Assembly: GCA_947568835.1 (NCBI GenBank) | Contig: OX387611.1 | Span: 1,616,001-1,680,000 of the forward strand | Length of the DNA stretch: 64,000 bases | Reading direction: 5' to 3' | Source: Protonemura montana | Taxonomy: Eukaryota > Arthropoda > Insecta > Plecoptera > Nemouridae | In this document: piece by piece, positions 22,316 to 36,007 of the stretch | How the letters are laid out: every line of letters starts with the position of its first letter | How positions within the stretch are numbered: the stretch's first letter is position 1 | Program-made: the position numbers and the translations under genes | Notes under the pieces: model-generated | Database searches by the model: none | Told to the model about the DNA's origin: nothing | Seen by the model: the letters and a program-made list of their open reading frames with translations, nothing else

Positions 22316-25300
22316 CTAAAAGCTGCTCAACACCATGTAGGACTGGTAGGCTGAGTTGATCACCTACAACAACAGAGAAGCCAGCCAATCAGATGCTGCC
22401 ATAGAAACCAACCAATGGCATTTAACACATAAACATGTGAACACAGCTTCTTACGCTGTTGCTTTGTAATTGTTGAAATCAAATTTTAATTCAATTTAGG
22501 TTTCAAGATACGAATTCCATAACGACTGCTTTTTTTAACAAGTTTCGATGTAAACGGTAAGACCTGCTATTTTCTAAAGGTTGTTTTGGGTAATTTAAAA
22601 CGCAGTAACATAAGATAGTAGAATTGAGAAGATATGTCAGGCGATCTCAGCATCTCCATGGCTACCACACGTAGAATCGACCATTAAACCTCCTATGCTA
22701 GGCCATGATATACCCGTGGTAACATAAGATAGCAGAACTGAGAAGCTCTGTCAGGCGATCTCAGCATCTCCATGGCTACCAAACGTTAAATCTACCATTG
22801 AATTTGAAATGCTAGGCCATGATATACCCGTGGTAACATAAAATAACAGTATTGAGGAGCTCTGTCAGGCGATTTCAGCATCTCAATGGCTACCAAACGT
22901 TGAATCTACCATTGAATCTCCAATGCCAGGCCATGAAATACCCGTGGTTACATAAGATAGCAGAAATGAGAAGCTCTGTCAGGTGATCTCAGCATCTCCA
23001 TGGCTACGAAACGTTAATTCAACTGGATTTGATTTATTTTCTAACGTTGGCAACATCAAAGACTATGGTGAAAAAAAAATGTAAGTCATCATTTTCTGCA
23101 ACAAGTGAAACTCTGGACTTACGTGTTTGAAAGTAACTAAAGACAACGGAACGAATCCAGTAGCCTTGATGACAATCGGGTGATTTGTCACGGACACCAT
23201 GATTCCCACGGACCTCTTGAAGCTCTTGCTGGCATCTGTCCATCCGCAGCCGTAGATGGACTCCTGCAGGAGCTCGGACTGCAAGGTTACCAACAAGCTG
23301 TGTACGTTTTCATGGCGCTCTTGACCATCAAGGTCCAGATTAATTCAGCTGTTCTTTTAAATATGCGTCGTTTGCAGGGAAATTGATCTGACACTTATGG
23401 CATCGCGAACAGAATATAAGTTGTGCTGCTGAAGAGCGCCGACCACAGTCGGGTCGGCCAGTTTTTAGAAAAGGTTTAAAGAATTTGATCCAAACTTTGA
23501 TAGTAAAATACAGTGTAGATATTACACAAAACAGTCAAAATATATTGTCACTATTCAATCTTTTTAAATAAAAAAATCAGATGAGAAACGAGTTATTTCT
23601 ATCCTCAAATTTGACCTCAGAACCGTCAGGCTGGAGGCGCCGGCGCAATGAGTCCAAAGGGAGTCAAACCGCCAACCAGAAATAAATGTAATCCCGTTGA
23701 TCTGAAAGTGTCTTTATTGATGGTAATACCATCTGGAGGCGCCACGAGCTCCTGTTTACCTCCACGGTGACCTGTTGCGACAGGAAGCAGAAGATCCCAA
23801 GCATCGAGTAGAACGTGCCGACTATGCCAGAGTGGATTAACAAACTAGCGCTGCCAGTTTTCTGAAACATGGTCGGCAAACTCGATCAATAACGACCTTC
23901 ACGTCTCCTGCACTGGACACATGACTCGTACATTCCGCTAACATAAAAATTGATGGTTTGGTGAGGCGGTTCAGAGTCGTTGGTGGATGTTGTGGTGAGT
24001 GACGGACTTGCTCTGTTGAGATTGACTTTTGGTCCTAGAAAGGACCTAAAAAGTTGACGTTTAGTGTTATAAAAAATTGTTGGTCTAATCTTTACTTTAA
24101 TCGCAGTGCAGATCTTATGTTTTAAACATTCGTGTGCAAATATACTGTTAAGAGTTTCCAGCGTTAGGGCAGTAAAGATACACACAGAAATACATTACTT
24201 AAAGATGAGATCATTCCACCTTTTTCCATGACAGAAAGATATTTGTATAAAAAATGTAAGTACATTGTAATGGACGGTGATTGGTTGTAAGGTGATGAAC
24301 GAACCATGGACGATGACGTAAGAACCAGAACGCTCTGTGCAAGGCAGACAGTCATGTTGACGCTGAAGAACGCGTTCCAGTGTTCCTCGAATGCGCGGAT
24401 GAATCTGCACGAATGAACACTTTCTTGTATTTCAATTTCTTTGCCATGTCAAGATCGGGTGTACCATTTCTCCAACTCGTTAGTGAAGTTACTAACAAGG
24501 CAACTTCCAATGACCTGCAGTGAAATTCTGTAAAGACCTCATCCATGATGTGATTTCCCCGCTACCGGACCGAGTGTGGTCTGGGTGTAATTTGCCATCC
24601 AACCTTATCTGATTCAAGTTGAAGATTTTTTGCTTTTCTCACTAGAGCCGGGCCATCAATGCTCCATCGAGCACGACATGAGTTCGACCACGACCAATCA
24701 TGGACCTGCTATAACAGCTACTCTCCTGTGACTCTGTTTTCTATCAAGAAACAAACTAACATCACACTGCTGCTCAGAACCGTTCGAGGTTAACTCACTT
24801 CAACAGCTCGCAGTGGTGAGCAACGCATTCCTTGAGTAAATCTTCCATTTTCAGTTGAATTTCGATCTCTTCGGCACTTTCACGTCCTGCGACATCTTCC
24901 GAAATAATTTCTAAATTGTTCGAAAACAGGTAACTCGTCATTATTAGTTCGCCAATTCATCATTTTTAAGTGTACAATGTAGTCATGCTGTAAGAGGTAT
25001 GTTTAAATTGAGAAGTTTAGAAAGACTCACAATCGCCTCTATCTTGGAAATCGGTTACCTTGTCTGCTTTCCAAGTGTTCCAAGCTTCCGTGTGTCTCCA
25101 CCAGGTCAATCTCCACCAAACAATTTTCCACCACATCTTGTTGTCCTTCTCTTGACGTCAGACTCTCAGCATCAACTCCTAGTTTATCGCGCACCACGGC
25201 CTCTGCAGAGGACCGAAGAGTGCCGAACTTGTGGTTCAAAATCCTCAGTTGACCGCGCATGTTGAGGAACATGCAGAGTATCATCAGGTTGCAGCTGAAT

Positions 25301-28300
25301 ACCATAAGCGTGTTGACGAAGAAGTTGACGGTGAATGCAACGCAGACAAATTCGAATAGGCCTGGTTTAGTTGCGTCGAATGGAAACACAAACCTGTAAA
25401 TTAATCGACTTTTAGGAGGTCCAGGAAAAGTGCTTGTTCGTTCTTTTGCTACGAGATGTCACGACAGTCAATCTTTATGTTAAAAAAGTGAGGAGAAACA
25501 TTCTTTTAAGCTTGGCTTTATAACCTATGATAAATCATCCGACCTAAAGGTCGGAAGCGTTAAAATGCCAATAACACGAAAAGATTGCAATGCGCTTCTG
25601 TTAAGTTATGGCTTTTGCGACTTGCCTGCAGCAAAATGGTGCCTTAATACAAGTTAAATAGCAGAAACATAAGAAAACTCTTAACCTTAACGACAAAAAA
25701 CATCACAATTCGATGTTTCTTGCCTCATATCTGGTTCATTCACTCATCAATATTTCCGCTTTAAAAAAACTTCTTAATTTTTACTATCGAATCATAATAA
25801 AAAATCCGCAGTATTCCAAAGCATTGATTAAATATACTGTCTCAGCTGAGCGTTTGAAATAATTATGTAGAAAAGATAAAATATAAAAAACTATTACAAA
25901 ATACAAACGTCAATAAAGTGTTCTTACTTGATCCGTCGTTCGAAGTTTCTCTCCTTAATCACGTCGATGCCAGCAACAATAGTCGCCAACACAAGCATGA
26001 CAATCGCCGCCCTCGAAAACGTGACCGTCCAAAAGCGACACCACTTCTTCGTGTGCGCATCGACCGCCTTGGTGTACTCGTCGTAGGGAGGGTACAGTTT
26101 GTCCACGTTACGCAGCAGCTGCACGAGCTCGGTCAGCTTATCGTTCTTCAGGAAGAGGGTTAAGTAGATCGTTGTTGGTAACATGGACCCGATGAAGTTA
26201 CCCAGACATTCAGAGACTTCGCCGAAGTTGTCCAAGTTTTTGAAGATGTACATGGGAAAGCCGTAGGAGTAGGAATAAACCACGTAAAAGCCGATGGTAA
26301 ATGAAATGACTCGTTTGAAGTAATAGCTGAGGCGTTTGGGCGCGCTTCTGTCAATCCAGAATCCTGTTGACAGAATTTCCGCACATTTTCCATAAAATTC
26401 ATTCTAAAAAATATATATCTAAAAACTGGATGCAACTTAGAAGGAAGGTTTTTAATATTGATGGCTCGAGTATTTTTTTGTGTGTAGTTCAGCAGTGTTT
26501 ACAGATTGAAAAAATTTAGGTTCCACAGTTGCTACAAAAACTTTGAATTTTTTTTGTTGAAAAACAGTGAAAACGACTTGAACAGGTCCTTTTACAACGC
26601 GTGTTAGCAAAAGACGAAAGAATATTTTTCTGATATATTGTAACGTTCCCGCCAATATGTGTAGGCCAGTAACCTGTCCCTCCAACGGGGCAGGTAGATT
26701 TATTTATTTCATTTTTTCCTAGAAAAAAAAACAGCAATTTTCCTTTAACATACAGGTGGCAGAAAAATTAATACTTAAACTATTTACCAAAATTATTTTC
26801 TAATACTTATTCTATCATATGTCTTCTGAAAATTATATCATTTTTTTTTAGTCCCTTAAATTGCACTCTTGTTCGTTCCATTCCAATCTTTACCCGTTCT
26901 ATTTAAAAAAGAGTATTTGCCTGTATCTTTCTTCATATTTTTTACAGCAAAATTATCTTCATGTTTTCTTCGGCACGCAAACTTGTTTTCATTTCTTTCC
27001 ATTTTTTCACTCAATTCTTTCCATCCACTGCTTCCTGTCATTATTCTGAAGAAATTGCACAATCTATCAATTTTTCTTCTTTCATCCAGCGATACTCATC
27101 CTAATTAATACATTATAATTGAAAATCGCTCCCACGATCATACACTTTCCCCATTATCCTTTACAAACAATCTCGTCTTTTTCATTCTTCCAGTCACTCT
27201 TCTTGCTGCCAGTCTTTTTACCTTTTCCAATTCCTTGACTTCTGATTTCTTATGGGGATCCCATACCGAGGCACCGTATTCTGTCTCTGGTCTCACCAAA
27301 GCAAAATATGCCTTTATTTTAAATCACTTCCCATTCCTCTTAACTGCCTCATAAGAAAATAAAGTGTACTTATGCTTCTTCTGGTCAACCTTTTGATTTG
27401 ATCTTTCCACCCCAGATTATTGCTGATGGACGATGCTGAATGGCTGCGACCCCGAGGAGAGTCAGTTGACTTCGATCCTCTTTAGCTATCACCGGTTCGC
27501 CGGAACAACATTTTAATAAATCATTGTTTCCAATCCTAACTTTGTTTTTAATTTGATTAGCAAAACCTTACAATCTTCAGCCCTTCAGAACAACGCATTA
27601 TTTCATTTGAAATGTCAACTAGTTGAGTAGTCGAGGCGTAATGATAGGTTTTGTTGTCTGCCAGCCGGCCGAGGAAAAGCAATTTAAAAAATCGATATTG
27701 TTTTAAGATTCAACTTCGTCAAAGTTTTCTTTCATTGCCACCTGGTTTATTTCACATGAATTCAAATTGCTACCAGAGTAACTTGTGAAGGCCTGGCTTA
27801 TTTCTGCAGAGTCCACGCGTCACTTGCCAACAAGCCGCCAGGAGCCTTCTGCACTAACTTTCCGAATATTCGGTCAGAATTCCAATATCCGGCATTAGAC
27901 GATTTGTCGAATTCGCGCGAATGTCAATGCCCTGAAAGTTGGTGTTCTGTATGCATTTGGCAATGGACTCGGGCGGGTAAATGGAAACCAAGGCACGGGA
28001 GGGGAAATCAGAGTCAATGAGGCAAAGGCAGAGTGGAAAACTGATAAAATACTGCTGAATTATGAATTTGTTTTCGCTTTTGACATTTCAAGAATTCTTC
28101 GTTTGCACCTTCTTATAATTGCAACAACGAAATATCTCAGCCGAACACCACATCAATCCTTAAAATTTTTCCTGAAAATCAGAAGATTATTCCTATTTAA
28201 TTGTAAATATTTTATTAAATGTATTCCTTAAACTCAGCAACCTTTTATAGTAGTCACATAAGTTGTAAATTACCATAACCATACATTATTCCATATACAT

Positions 28301-31300
28301 AAATAATTTTCATATTCAAAGGGCAATAGCTACAATAAATACAAATCTGTTTCATTTAATTTTTAGTGGAAAAGAGTAATAACCTTGTTCTAGGCCAATA
28401 CTTTGCGCATCATCGTCACTAAAATATTTTAACATTCTAATAATCTTTGTTACACTTAATTATTACGCATCTTTTTTTCTCGGAAACATAATCACATGAA
28501 CTTGTAAAACGCGTAACACGACACTTCTTACAATATATACTGAATTAAAACTTAAAAGGGATACTTTAAAAAGGATTTGATTCTTTGACGACGATCGTTT
28601 GCCAACTTTTAACCCAACTTAGTCCATTTACGGGGTCCAGTCGACCTAGAAAGCGAAAGTCCCAGTTGTAATTACAATTCGCGGCTTTGGATCGCATCGC
28701 TATCCAGTAACGCGATCTAAAGCCGCGAATTGGAATTACAACCGGGACTTTCGCTTTCTGAGTCGACCGGACCCCGTAAATAGACAAAGTTGGGTTAAAG
28801 GTTGGCAAACAATCATCGAGAAAGAACCGTATCCTTTTAAAGTTTCCCTTCTAAGTAATAGTTCCGTATATATTGTAAGAAGTGTCGTGATAAACATTTT
28901 ACAAAGGTAATGTGATTATGTTTCCGAGAAAAAACATGCGTTATAATTAAGTGTAATAAAGAGTATTAGAATGTTAAAATATTGAAGTGACAGTGATGCG
29001 CAAAGTATTGGCTTAGAACAAGGTTATAAGTAACTCTATTCCACTAAAAATTAAATGAAACAGATTTGCATTTATTGTAGCTATTGCGCTTTGGACAAGT
29101 ACATAGTGGACGAGTCTTTCACAAAGAGTGAAATGGGGGAAGACTAATAGTAATGAACATAATTGGAAGGCTTTGTAGGCTAGGTGTTGTGTAGGACCCT
29201 AAGTTGAAATGAGGTAGGTGGTTTTTTATATTTGTGCAGATGGATTTGGGGCCGTGGGTGTAGAATATCAATATTTAGTGCTTCTCATCATCAGATGCGA
29301 GGATGGCGTTACATAGAGGCTTTGCGCCAAGCTGCCGAGGAAGAACATGATCTTCGGCAGCGCATGAGGGTGCGACGGCGTAATTTGCGTGAGAACACTG
29401 AGCTGTTTGACGATATGTCGGAAACAGCTTTTGTTAAATTGTATAGACTACCTCAGCGAGCGGTGCTAAACCTTGTGGAGGAAATCCGAGTTGACATGCC
29501 CGTGACGCAGAGGCGTAGCGCGATAAGCGTCGAGACGAAGGTGTGTAAAATATTTCAATGTGCCCTACTATCTCACATTGACACAGTTAAGCGGGATTCT
29601 TAACACTTCTTTGCGTGGAAGGTGCTAGCTGCCTTGAGATTTTTTGCCACCGGCTCCTACCAAGCAGCGGTAGGAAATGATTTAAGTCTGGGTATCAGCC
29701 AGACATCTACAAGCCGCAGTATTCACGAAGTTTGCGCTGCGGTGACTGCAAGACTGGCCCCCAGGCTCATAAGGTTCCCAGAAACTCAACATGAGCGGGA
29801 CAACATTAAACAAAGGTTGGTTCAAACATGTACCTAGCCTGAAAGTTGCAGTGTTACCTACAAAGTCTTTAAAATGCATAATGTCTATTTTCTGTGAAAC
29901 AGGTTCTTTGAAGCAACAGGATTTCCGGGGATAATCGGCGCAATTGATTGTACACATGTCTCAATCGTGAGACCCACGGATCGAGAAGATGTCTACATCA
30001 ATAGGAAGGGAAACCCGACTATTAATGTTCAGGCCGTTAGTTTAATATTGGCTTTTTTCTCTTCTCCACATAATAAACAAGGTATTGTTATTCCTTATTA
30101 ATTATTATTTAACAATAATTGTTGTTTATTGATAGATCTGCGATTATGACATGCGGATTCTCTCCGTCAACGCCCGCTTTCCTGGTTCGACCGGTGACGC
30201 CCACATATGGCGCAGTTGTCGGGTCAAGGAAGAGCTTGTTCGGCGCTACGCTGCTAACGAGCGATTTGAATATCTGCTTGGTAAGAAATTTGGTTGTAAT
30301 GAAAATGTTAGATATCGATATGTTATCATTTTGTCAGATAATTAGTTTATAAGTGGTTTCAGAGCCGTGGGTGAAAAAGTACATGAAACGTCCTTTTTAG
30401 GTAATTTTAAAAGACATTTTAGGTCCAATTTAGGACCACAAGTCAGTTTCAACAGTGCAAGTCCGATACTCACCACAACAATCAAATTATATATATGGCA
30501 CTATATATGGTAGGAATAATAAGAAATATTATAATTATAATAGGAATATTTTTGATAATATCTATCATTTTCAAGGAGCCAAATTACCAATTATAGCACT
30601 TTGATAATCATTCGCTTCCTTGCTCTCAATTCAATCAGGATACAGGATATTCAAGGACCAGAAATACTTGTAACTAACAATCCAATCATTTCCAGGAGAC
30701 TCTGGCTATGCCAACGAACCGTGGCTTGTGCTGCCAATCCTCAATGCCGTCCCTGGGAGCCCAGAGGCGCATTACACAAATGTGCACTGCAGGGCTCGCT
30801 GCTGCGTAGAACGCTGCTTCGGGTTGCTCAAGGCTCGATTCCGCTGCCTCCTTCAGCACCGGACCTTGCATTATGACCACCAGACTGCGGCGCAGATCAT
30901 CAACACCTGTGCCACTCTACACAATATCGCTCTCGATCTCCGGCTTCCAAACCCGGAGCCACTTTTGGCAGCCGAGCTTGCACAAGAGCTGGCGCTAGAG
31001 GCGGGAGATGTTGTACCGCAAGGGGATTTACTTGGTGACGTACGGGCCCCGGCACGGGCTGTGCAAACTGCACTTGTTGCTAGGTTATGGCGGGCCAGGA
31101 ATGAATAACAATTTAGAGAGACATCATATGTGGTGTTTTGATTTTTTTATTTCGTGATCTTTTCCACCAATTTTGCTAGTGCCTCAGCTATCTCACTCAT
31201 GGATTTTGCCTGGGCTGCTTGATTGCGAGAATTTTCACTCACAGCTTGTGCTATGACAGCTAGCGACCCCTCCATTCTTTCTAAAATGGGCCGGAAGCTA

Positions 31301-33054
31301 GCAATGGTTGCAGCTTGGCTTTCTGCCACCATGCGGTTGAGCTCATCGAGGCTGGCAAATTTGTCTGTTGCAGTCGTGTAAGAATTCCCTTCTACACGAC
31401 TGCGCTTTGGAGTTGATGTCTTGCTGGCTGCTGGTGCCTTCCTCTTTGCAGAGCAACAGCCACCGGATGTCGATGCACCCTCGTTTATTGCTGAAAGCGT
31501 AATTTTATTTAGAGCTGCACTTGCTGATCCGAGCACTACATGCCATCTAATCGTATTAGTTAAATCTCATCTTATATGTTATCTTTTCAGACAATTTTTA
31601 ACTTAGCTGACTACATACCATAAGTTTTTTTTGAAGCCGAATTAGCCCTCAACATTGTTGGAGTTGATGGTGGATCTTCAACTGCAAAGTATTTACTATA
31701 CAAATATCTGTATGCCAATAATAGTTACATACATTCGAGGGAAAGAAGGCCAAGACAAATAAACATTACTTACCAAGTATTGTTTCCAGTGGAATGCTGT
31801 CAACGACAATGTCTTCGAAGAAGAAGATGGCATCATCCAGCTGGACCCTTTCTTCCCCGTGGAAAGGCTCCTGTAGTGCTGGTGGATTCTGTGATTGAAT
31901 TGTTATGTTTGTGTCTTTATTACAAAACCAAATAAATAATAGTGCAAACAATTTAATGCATACATACCTCTTCATTTCTGACTCCCAAGTCTGGAATGTC
32001 GGGCATCCCATACACAAACTGCCCTCCCATTAGCTCCAAGAGCTTTTCCTCTCTAGGTGTCAATGAGAGGTTGCTAGGAGGGCCTCCTCCTGTCCCGTTC
32101 ATATACACGCAAACTTTCAGCGCCTTAGCTTTTGTATGCCGTTTCCAGCTCTTCCAGGCCTGAGGTATGGCAGTTAACATTATAATACAAACCACAGCAG
32201 ATTAAATATACTTAATTGCACTTAAACAGTGTTCATTACGTACCTCCTGCCATTTGGATGCATCCTTTGTGCATCCGCCACCCTGCGAATTTAATCGGGC
32301 AGCAAGGACCTGCCACATTGATTTTGATTTTTCTCGCCCACTTACGTCGAGAAATTTCCCTCTAGAAAAATCTGGGTGGGCTACCATGTAGTCCAACAAA
32401 ATTTGTTGTTGGCTGTCCACCATATGAATACTCTTTGAAGGAGCCATTGAATTATTGAAATTTGAAAAATTGAATTTTGAAAAGTTATGAAATAATTTAG
32501 GTTATGGTTATTTATATGTGACAATAAAAAAAGGTTAATGAGTTTAAGGAACAAATTTAAAAAATGAACAGTTAAATAGGAATATTCTGATGATTTTTAG
32601 AGAAAAATTTAAACGATTTAAGTGGGTTTTGGCAGAGAAGTTTCGGTTTTGCAATTACAAGAAGGTGGAAACGATGAATCCTTGTCAAGACAAAAGCGAG
32701 AACAGATTTAAATTTCGCAGTATTTTATCATTTTTCCACTCTGCCTTTGCCTCATTGACTCTGATTTCCCCTCCCGTGCCTTGGTTTCCAATTACCCGCC
32801 CGAGTCCATTGCCAAGTGCATAGAGAATACCAACTTTCTGGGCATTGGCATTCGCGCGAATTCGACATTTTGGCTAATGCCGGATATTGGAATTCTGACC
32901 GAATATTCGGAAAGTTAGTGAATAAGGCTCCTGGTTTATTTCACATGAATTCAAATTGCTCATATAGGACAATCGAAACTTTGCAATCGCTTGCTCCGCA
33001 CACCGACTCACCTGTGACTTGCAGCATCTGCATGTTCTTCTCGAGGACGCTCAT
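22316..33054 (-). CDS. Odorant receptor gene C, complete, 8 exons
   Basis: Exons 33054-33012, 26363-25928, 25393-25059, 24910-24799, 24404-24305, 23861-23760, 23278-23123 and 22363-22316. The predicted protein is 443 residues, and I noticed no coding difference from gene B. Such identity implies very recent duplication or continuing gene conversion. Function would be redundant with B apart from dosage. Confidence 0.9.
22605..23020. repeat. 114-bp minisatellite in OR C intron 7 (~4 copies)
   Basis: Counterpart of 9618-10033, differing by a base at about 22797 (ACC instead of ACA). The copy number is unchanged between units. Confidence 0.9.
26644..27584 (-). mobile_element. Decayed LINE remnant (unit 3)
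   Basis: Copy of 670-1610 in intron 1 of OR C, with GG at 27428-27429 as in unit 1. Confidence 0.78.
29295..31108 (+). CDS. Harbinger transposase (unit 3)
   Basis: Exons 29295-29540, 29622-29815, 29903-30035, 30136-30280 and 30696-31108. Same predicted protein as unit 1 as far as I compared it; the catalytic Asp, Asp and Glu contexts are all present. Confidence 0.9.
31147..32447 (-). CDS. Harbinger Myb/SANT-like protein (unit 3)
   Basis: Exons 32447-32244, 32159-31968, 31888-31774, 31681-31619 and 31535-31147. Intact, and the same as unit 1 where compared. Confidence 0.85.
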
Positions 33055-33574
33055 TTTGCACACTTTGGCTTCACCCACTCCTTGGCTAGACTGTCAAGTC
33101 ATCGGGCGACAAACAAGCGACAGACAACGTTTTAAAGCGGCGACAGCCAATAAGAAGGAAGGAGATGAAATATGCATAAAGTTACAAAAAAATACAACAC
33201 CGAAGAACATGGAACGTCGCTATAAAATCGTTGCCTGGCGTAATGATAGGTTCTGTTGTCTGCCAGCCGGCGGAGAAACAGCATATTTTTCACGTATTTT
33301 ATATGGTAAGTGTCTGTCTTATCAATGTTTTAACTTCAAGCATTGGCACTAAATATGAAAATCTGATGTGGACATAAGACAATCGACACATTGCGTCTGG
33401 CGGCGATAATATCATAAATAAGTACTGAAACTGAGTAATTTTTTGCAGTTTGTGTTCAGCCGTAATGATGATAGTCTTGGCTTGTGTTGCCTTGAGGTGA
33501 AACGTGGTCAGCACGATGTGAGGAGATTTAATATTTATTACCAATCAAATATCGACCGCTTATCACTGAAATAA
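33055..33574 (-). promoter_or_regulatory. Conserved upstream block of OR gene C
   Basis: Counterpart of 7081-7600 immediately upstream of exon 1 of gene C. Beyond it, 33575-35302 is gene-free 3' flank of gene D. Confidence 0.5.
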
Positions 33575-35591
33575 GCGTGTAAATGGAGAGGAATTGGTAA
33601 TTAAGTTGTGAGGTGCACATAATGATCCACAGGTTTCTAGCCACGTGTGTCTATAAAATATTATCTGATTATTCTCGGACGGGGAGATTAGATCAGAGGA
33701 TTAGATTGGATGTCCATCAGGAAACTCTACGTTTTAATCAGATTATAAAGACTTCTGTTCTGTCGACAGGGAAATTAGAACATTTATTAGGAAATTAGTA
33801 ATTCCGACACGTACATCATACATTCGCAGTTAGCAACTGAGATGTAACAAAATATACGGTAAAATCTTTCTTAATTAATGGTGCAGAAGTTTAATCCCAG
33901 CTTGAGCCTCATTCACATTTGATCCATATTTAAAAGTTGTCTGTCAGTTTACAATAAGTTGAACGTCGCAATGATCGTGATGAAGTTGCAGACAAATTAG
34001 CGGCTAATTGTGGTTTTATATTCAGTGAAATTAACCAGCTCGTGACATAAAACCAACATGGCGACCTGAAGTAACGTTGAAATGATTGGGAATTCTAGAA
34101 ATCGCTTTAGAAGTGCACCATGCAACACTGATTTTCTTCTCTGGTAAGTTGTGCTTCTTCTCTCTTTACTTCTTCACGACAACAGATAAAAAGAGAAGAT
34201 GATGAAAAGCTCTCGGAATGAGAACAAAATAAGAGATATTTTGTGATGTTTGACAGTCAAGGGTGAGGTTCAATATGAGGCAAAATGCGAGTCATCACCG
34301 CAAAGAAACATCTCATGCAAGTCAACTTTTAAAGAACTTAAAATATTAACATAACGTACACATCGTCTTTACATCGTAAATTTCAACATGTTTATGAGTT
34401 TTCGATTTATTTCTTAATTTAAATTTGTTACGTTAGATTGATTGGTTTAACTATTGTGTTGAACGACGCACTGTGCAGTCACATTAAAAGAATTGTAGTA
34501 AAAACCGCATAACGTTTAAGGCCCATCATTTCCGCGGGTAAAATCGTTTAAATGGGTCTCAAATAGATATATAGTGTTTGTATTATGTTAATGACAAGGA
34601 AAAGCAAGTGTCGGAAAATTTGTGAGTTTTCCAGAAAAATTAAAAATTAAATCCTTGGCACCATGCCAAGCACCGCAAAAACACGAGTTAAAGAGTCAGT
34701 GATTTTTTTTCCTATTGCCTCAACATAATTCAGCCACACGAAAAATGTTGGTGGTCACAGCTATAAAATTGACTGAGATATCAACTTAAAAAAAAAAAAA
34801 AAAAATTGTAATCTTAAAAATGTTCTGGTTTTAAACCGATTCTCCTTTTATCCTCCTTTGTAGTAATCATCGTTCAAAATTTGAACCTAGCCCAAAGGAG
34901 GTTTACATTATTAAGGCGTTTTTAGAGTTCAAAAAATTAGTGCCAAAAAAAACCGCAAAGTGCTTGAAAATCACACCGCCAGTTATTGCAACAATGTTTT
35001 TCCTCGATTCACGTGTTTCACCTAAATAGACTAGCTTGACGTTTGCAAAATGTCACTGATTTGGGGAACATCGTATCTTGAGCCGAAAACAAGTTTAGTC
35101 TGCTGTTGGCAAAATTTGTTCAGAAGTTTGACGGGAATTTTCCACACAGACACCCACAAATTTAATAATTTATGTGCCTACTAAAATGTGATATTAAAAT
35201 GCCAGAGAGCGGCATGGTGCATGCCATCACCATTGGTGGCATGGTGGTGCATGGGCATGTGGTGCATGATGTTGAAATGTTGTTGGCGATATGTGTCCTC
35301 GACTAAAAGCTGCTCAACACCATGTAGGACTGGTAGGCTGAGTTGATCACCTACAACAACAGAGAAGCCAGCCAATCAGATGCTGCCATAGAAACCAACC
35401 AATGGCATTTAACACATAAACATGTGAACACAGCTTCTTACGCTGTTGCTTTGTAATTGTTGAAATCAAATTTTAATTCAATTTAGGTTTCAAGATACGA
35501 ATTCCATAACGACTGCTTTTTTTAACAAGTTTCGATGTAAACGGTAAGACCTGCTATTTTCTAAAGGTTGTTTTGGGTAATTTAAAACGCA

Positions 35592-36007
35592 GTAACATAA
35601 GATAGTAGAATTGAGAAGATATGTCAGGCGATCTCAGCATCTCCATGGCTACCACACGTAGAATCGACCATTAAACCTCCTATGCTAGGCCATGATATAC
35701 CCGTGGTAACATAAGATAGCAGAACTGAGAAGCTCTGTCAGGCGATCTCAGCATCTCCATGGCTACCAAACGTTAAATCTACCATTGAATTTGAAATGCT
35801 AGGCCATGATATACCCGTGGTAACATAAAATAACAGTATTGAGGAGCTCTGTCAGGCGATTTCAGCATCTCAATGGCTACCAAACGTTGAATCTACCATT
35901 GAATCTCCAATGCCAGGCCATGAAATACCCGTGGTTACATAAGATAGCAGAAATGAGAAGCTCTGTCAGGTGATCTCAGCATCTCCATGGCTACGAAACG
36001 TTAATTC
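35592..36007. repeat. 114-bp minisatellite in OR D intron 7 (~4 copies)
   Basis: Counterpart of 9618-10033 in the array-type 3' half of gene D. Confidence 0.9.

Larger units (their letters stand above)
27843..32929. mobile_element. PIF/Harbinger transposon (unit 3)
   Basis: Copy of 1869-6955 at +25,974, with the nested foldback at 28317-29093 and both TIRs present. Confidence 0.88.

Noticed and set aside
1..25974. Units as LTR retrotransposon or satellite
   Set aside because: The repeat contains host genes with introns; no LTRs, primer site or Gag-Pol lie at its edges.
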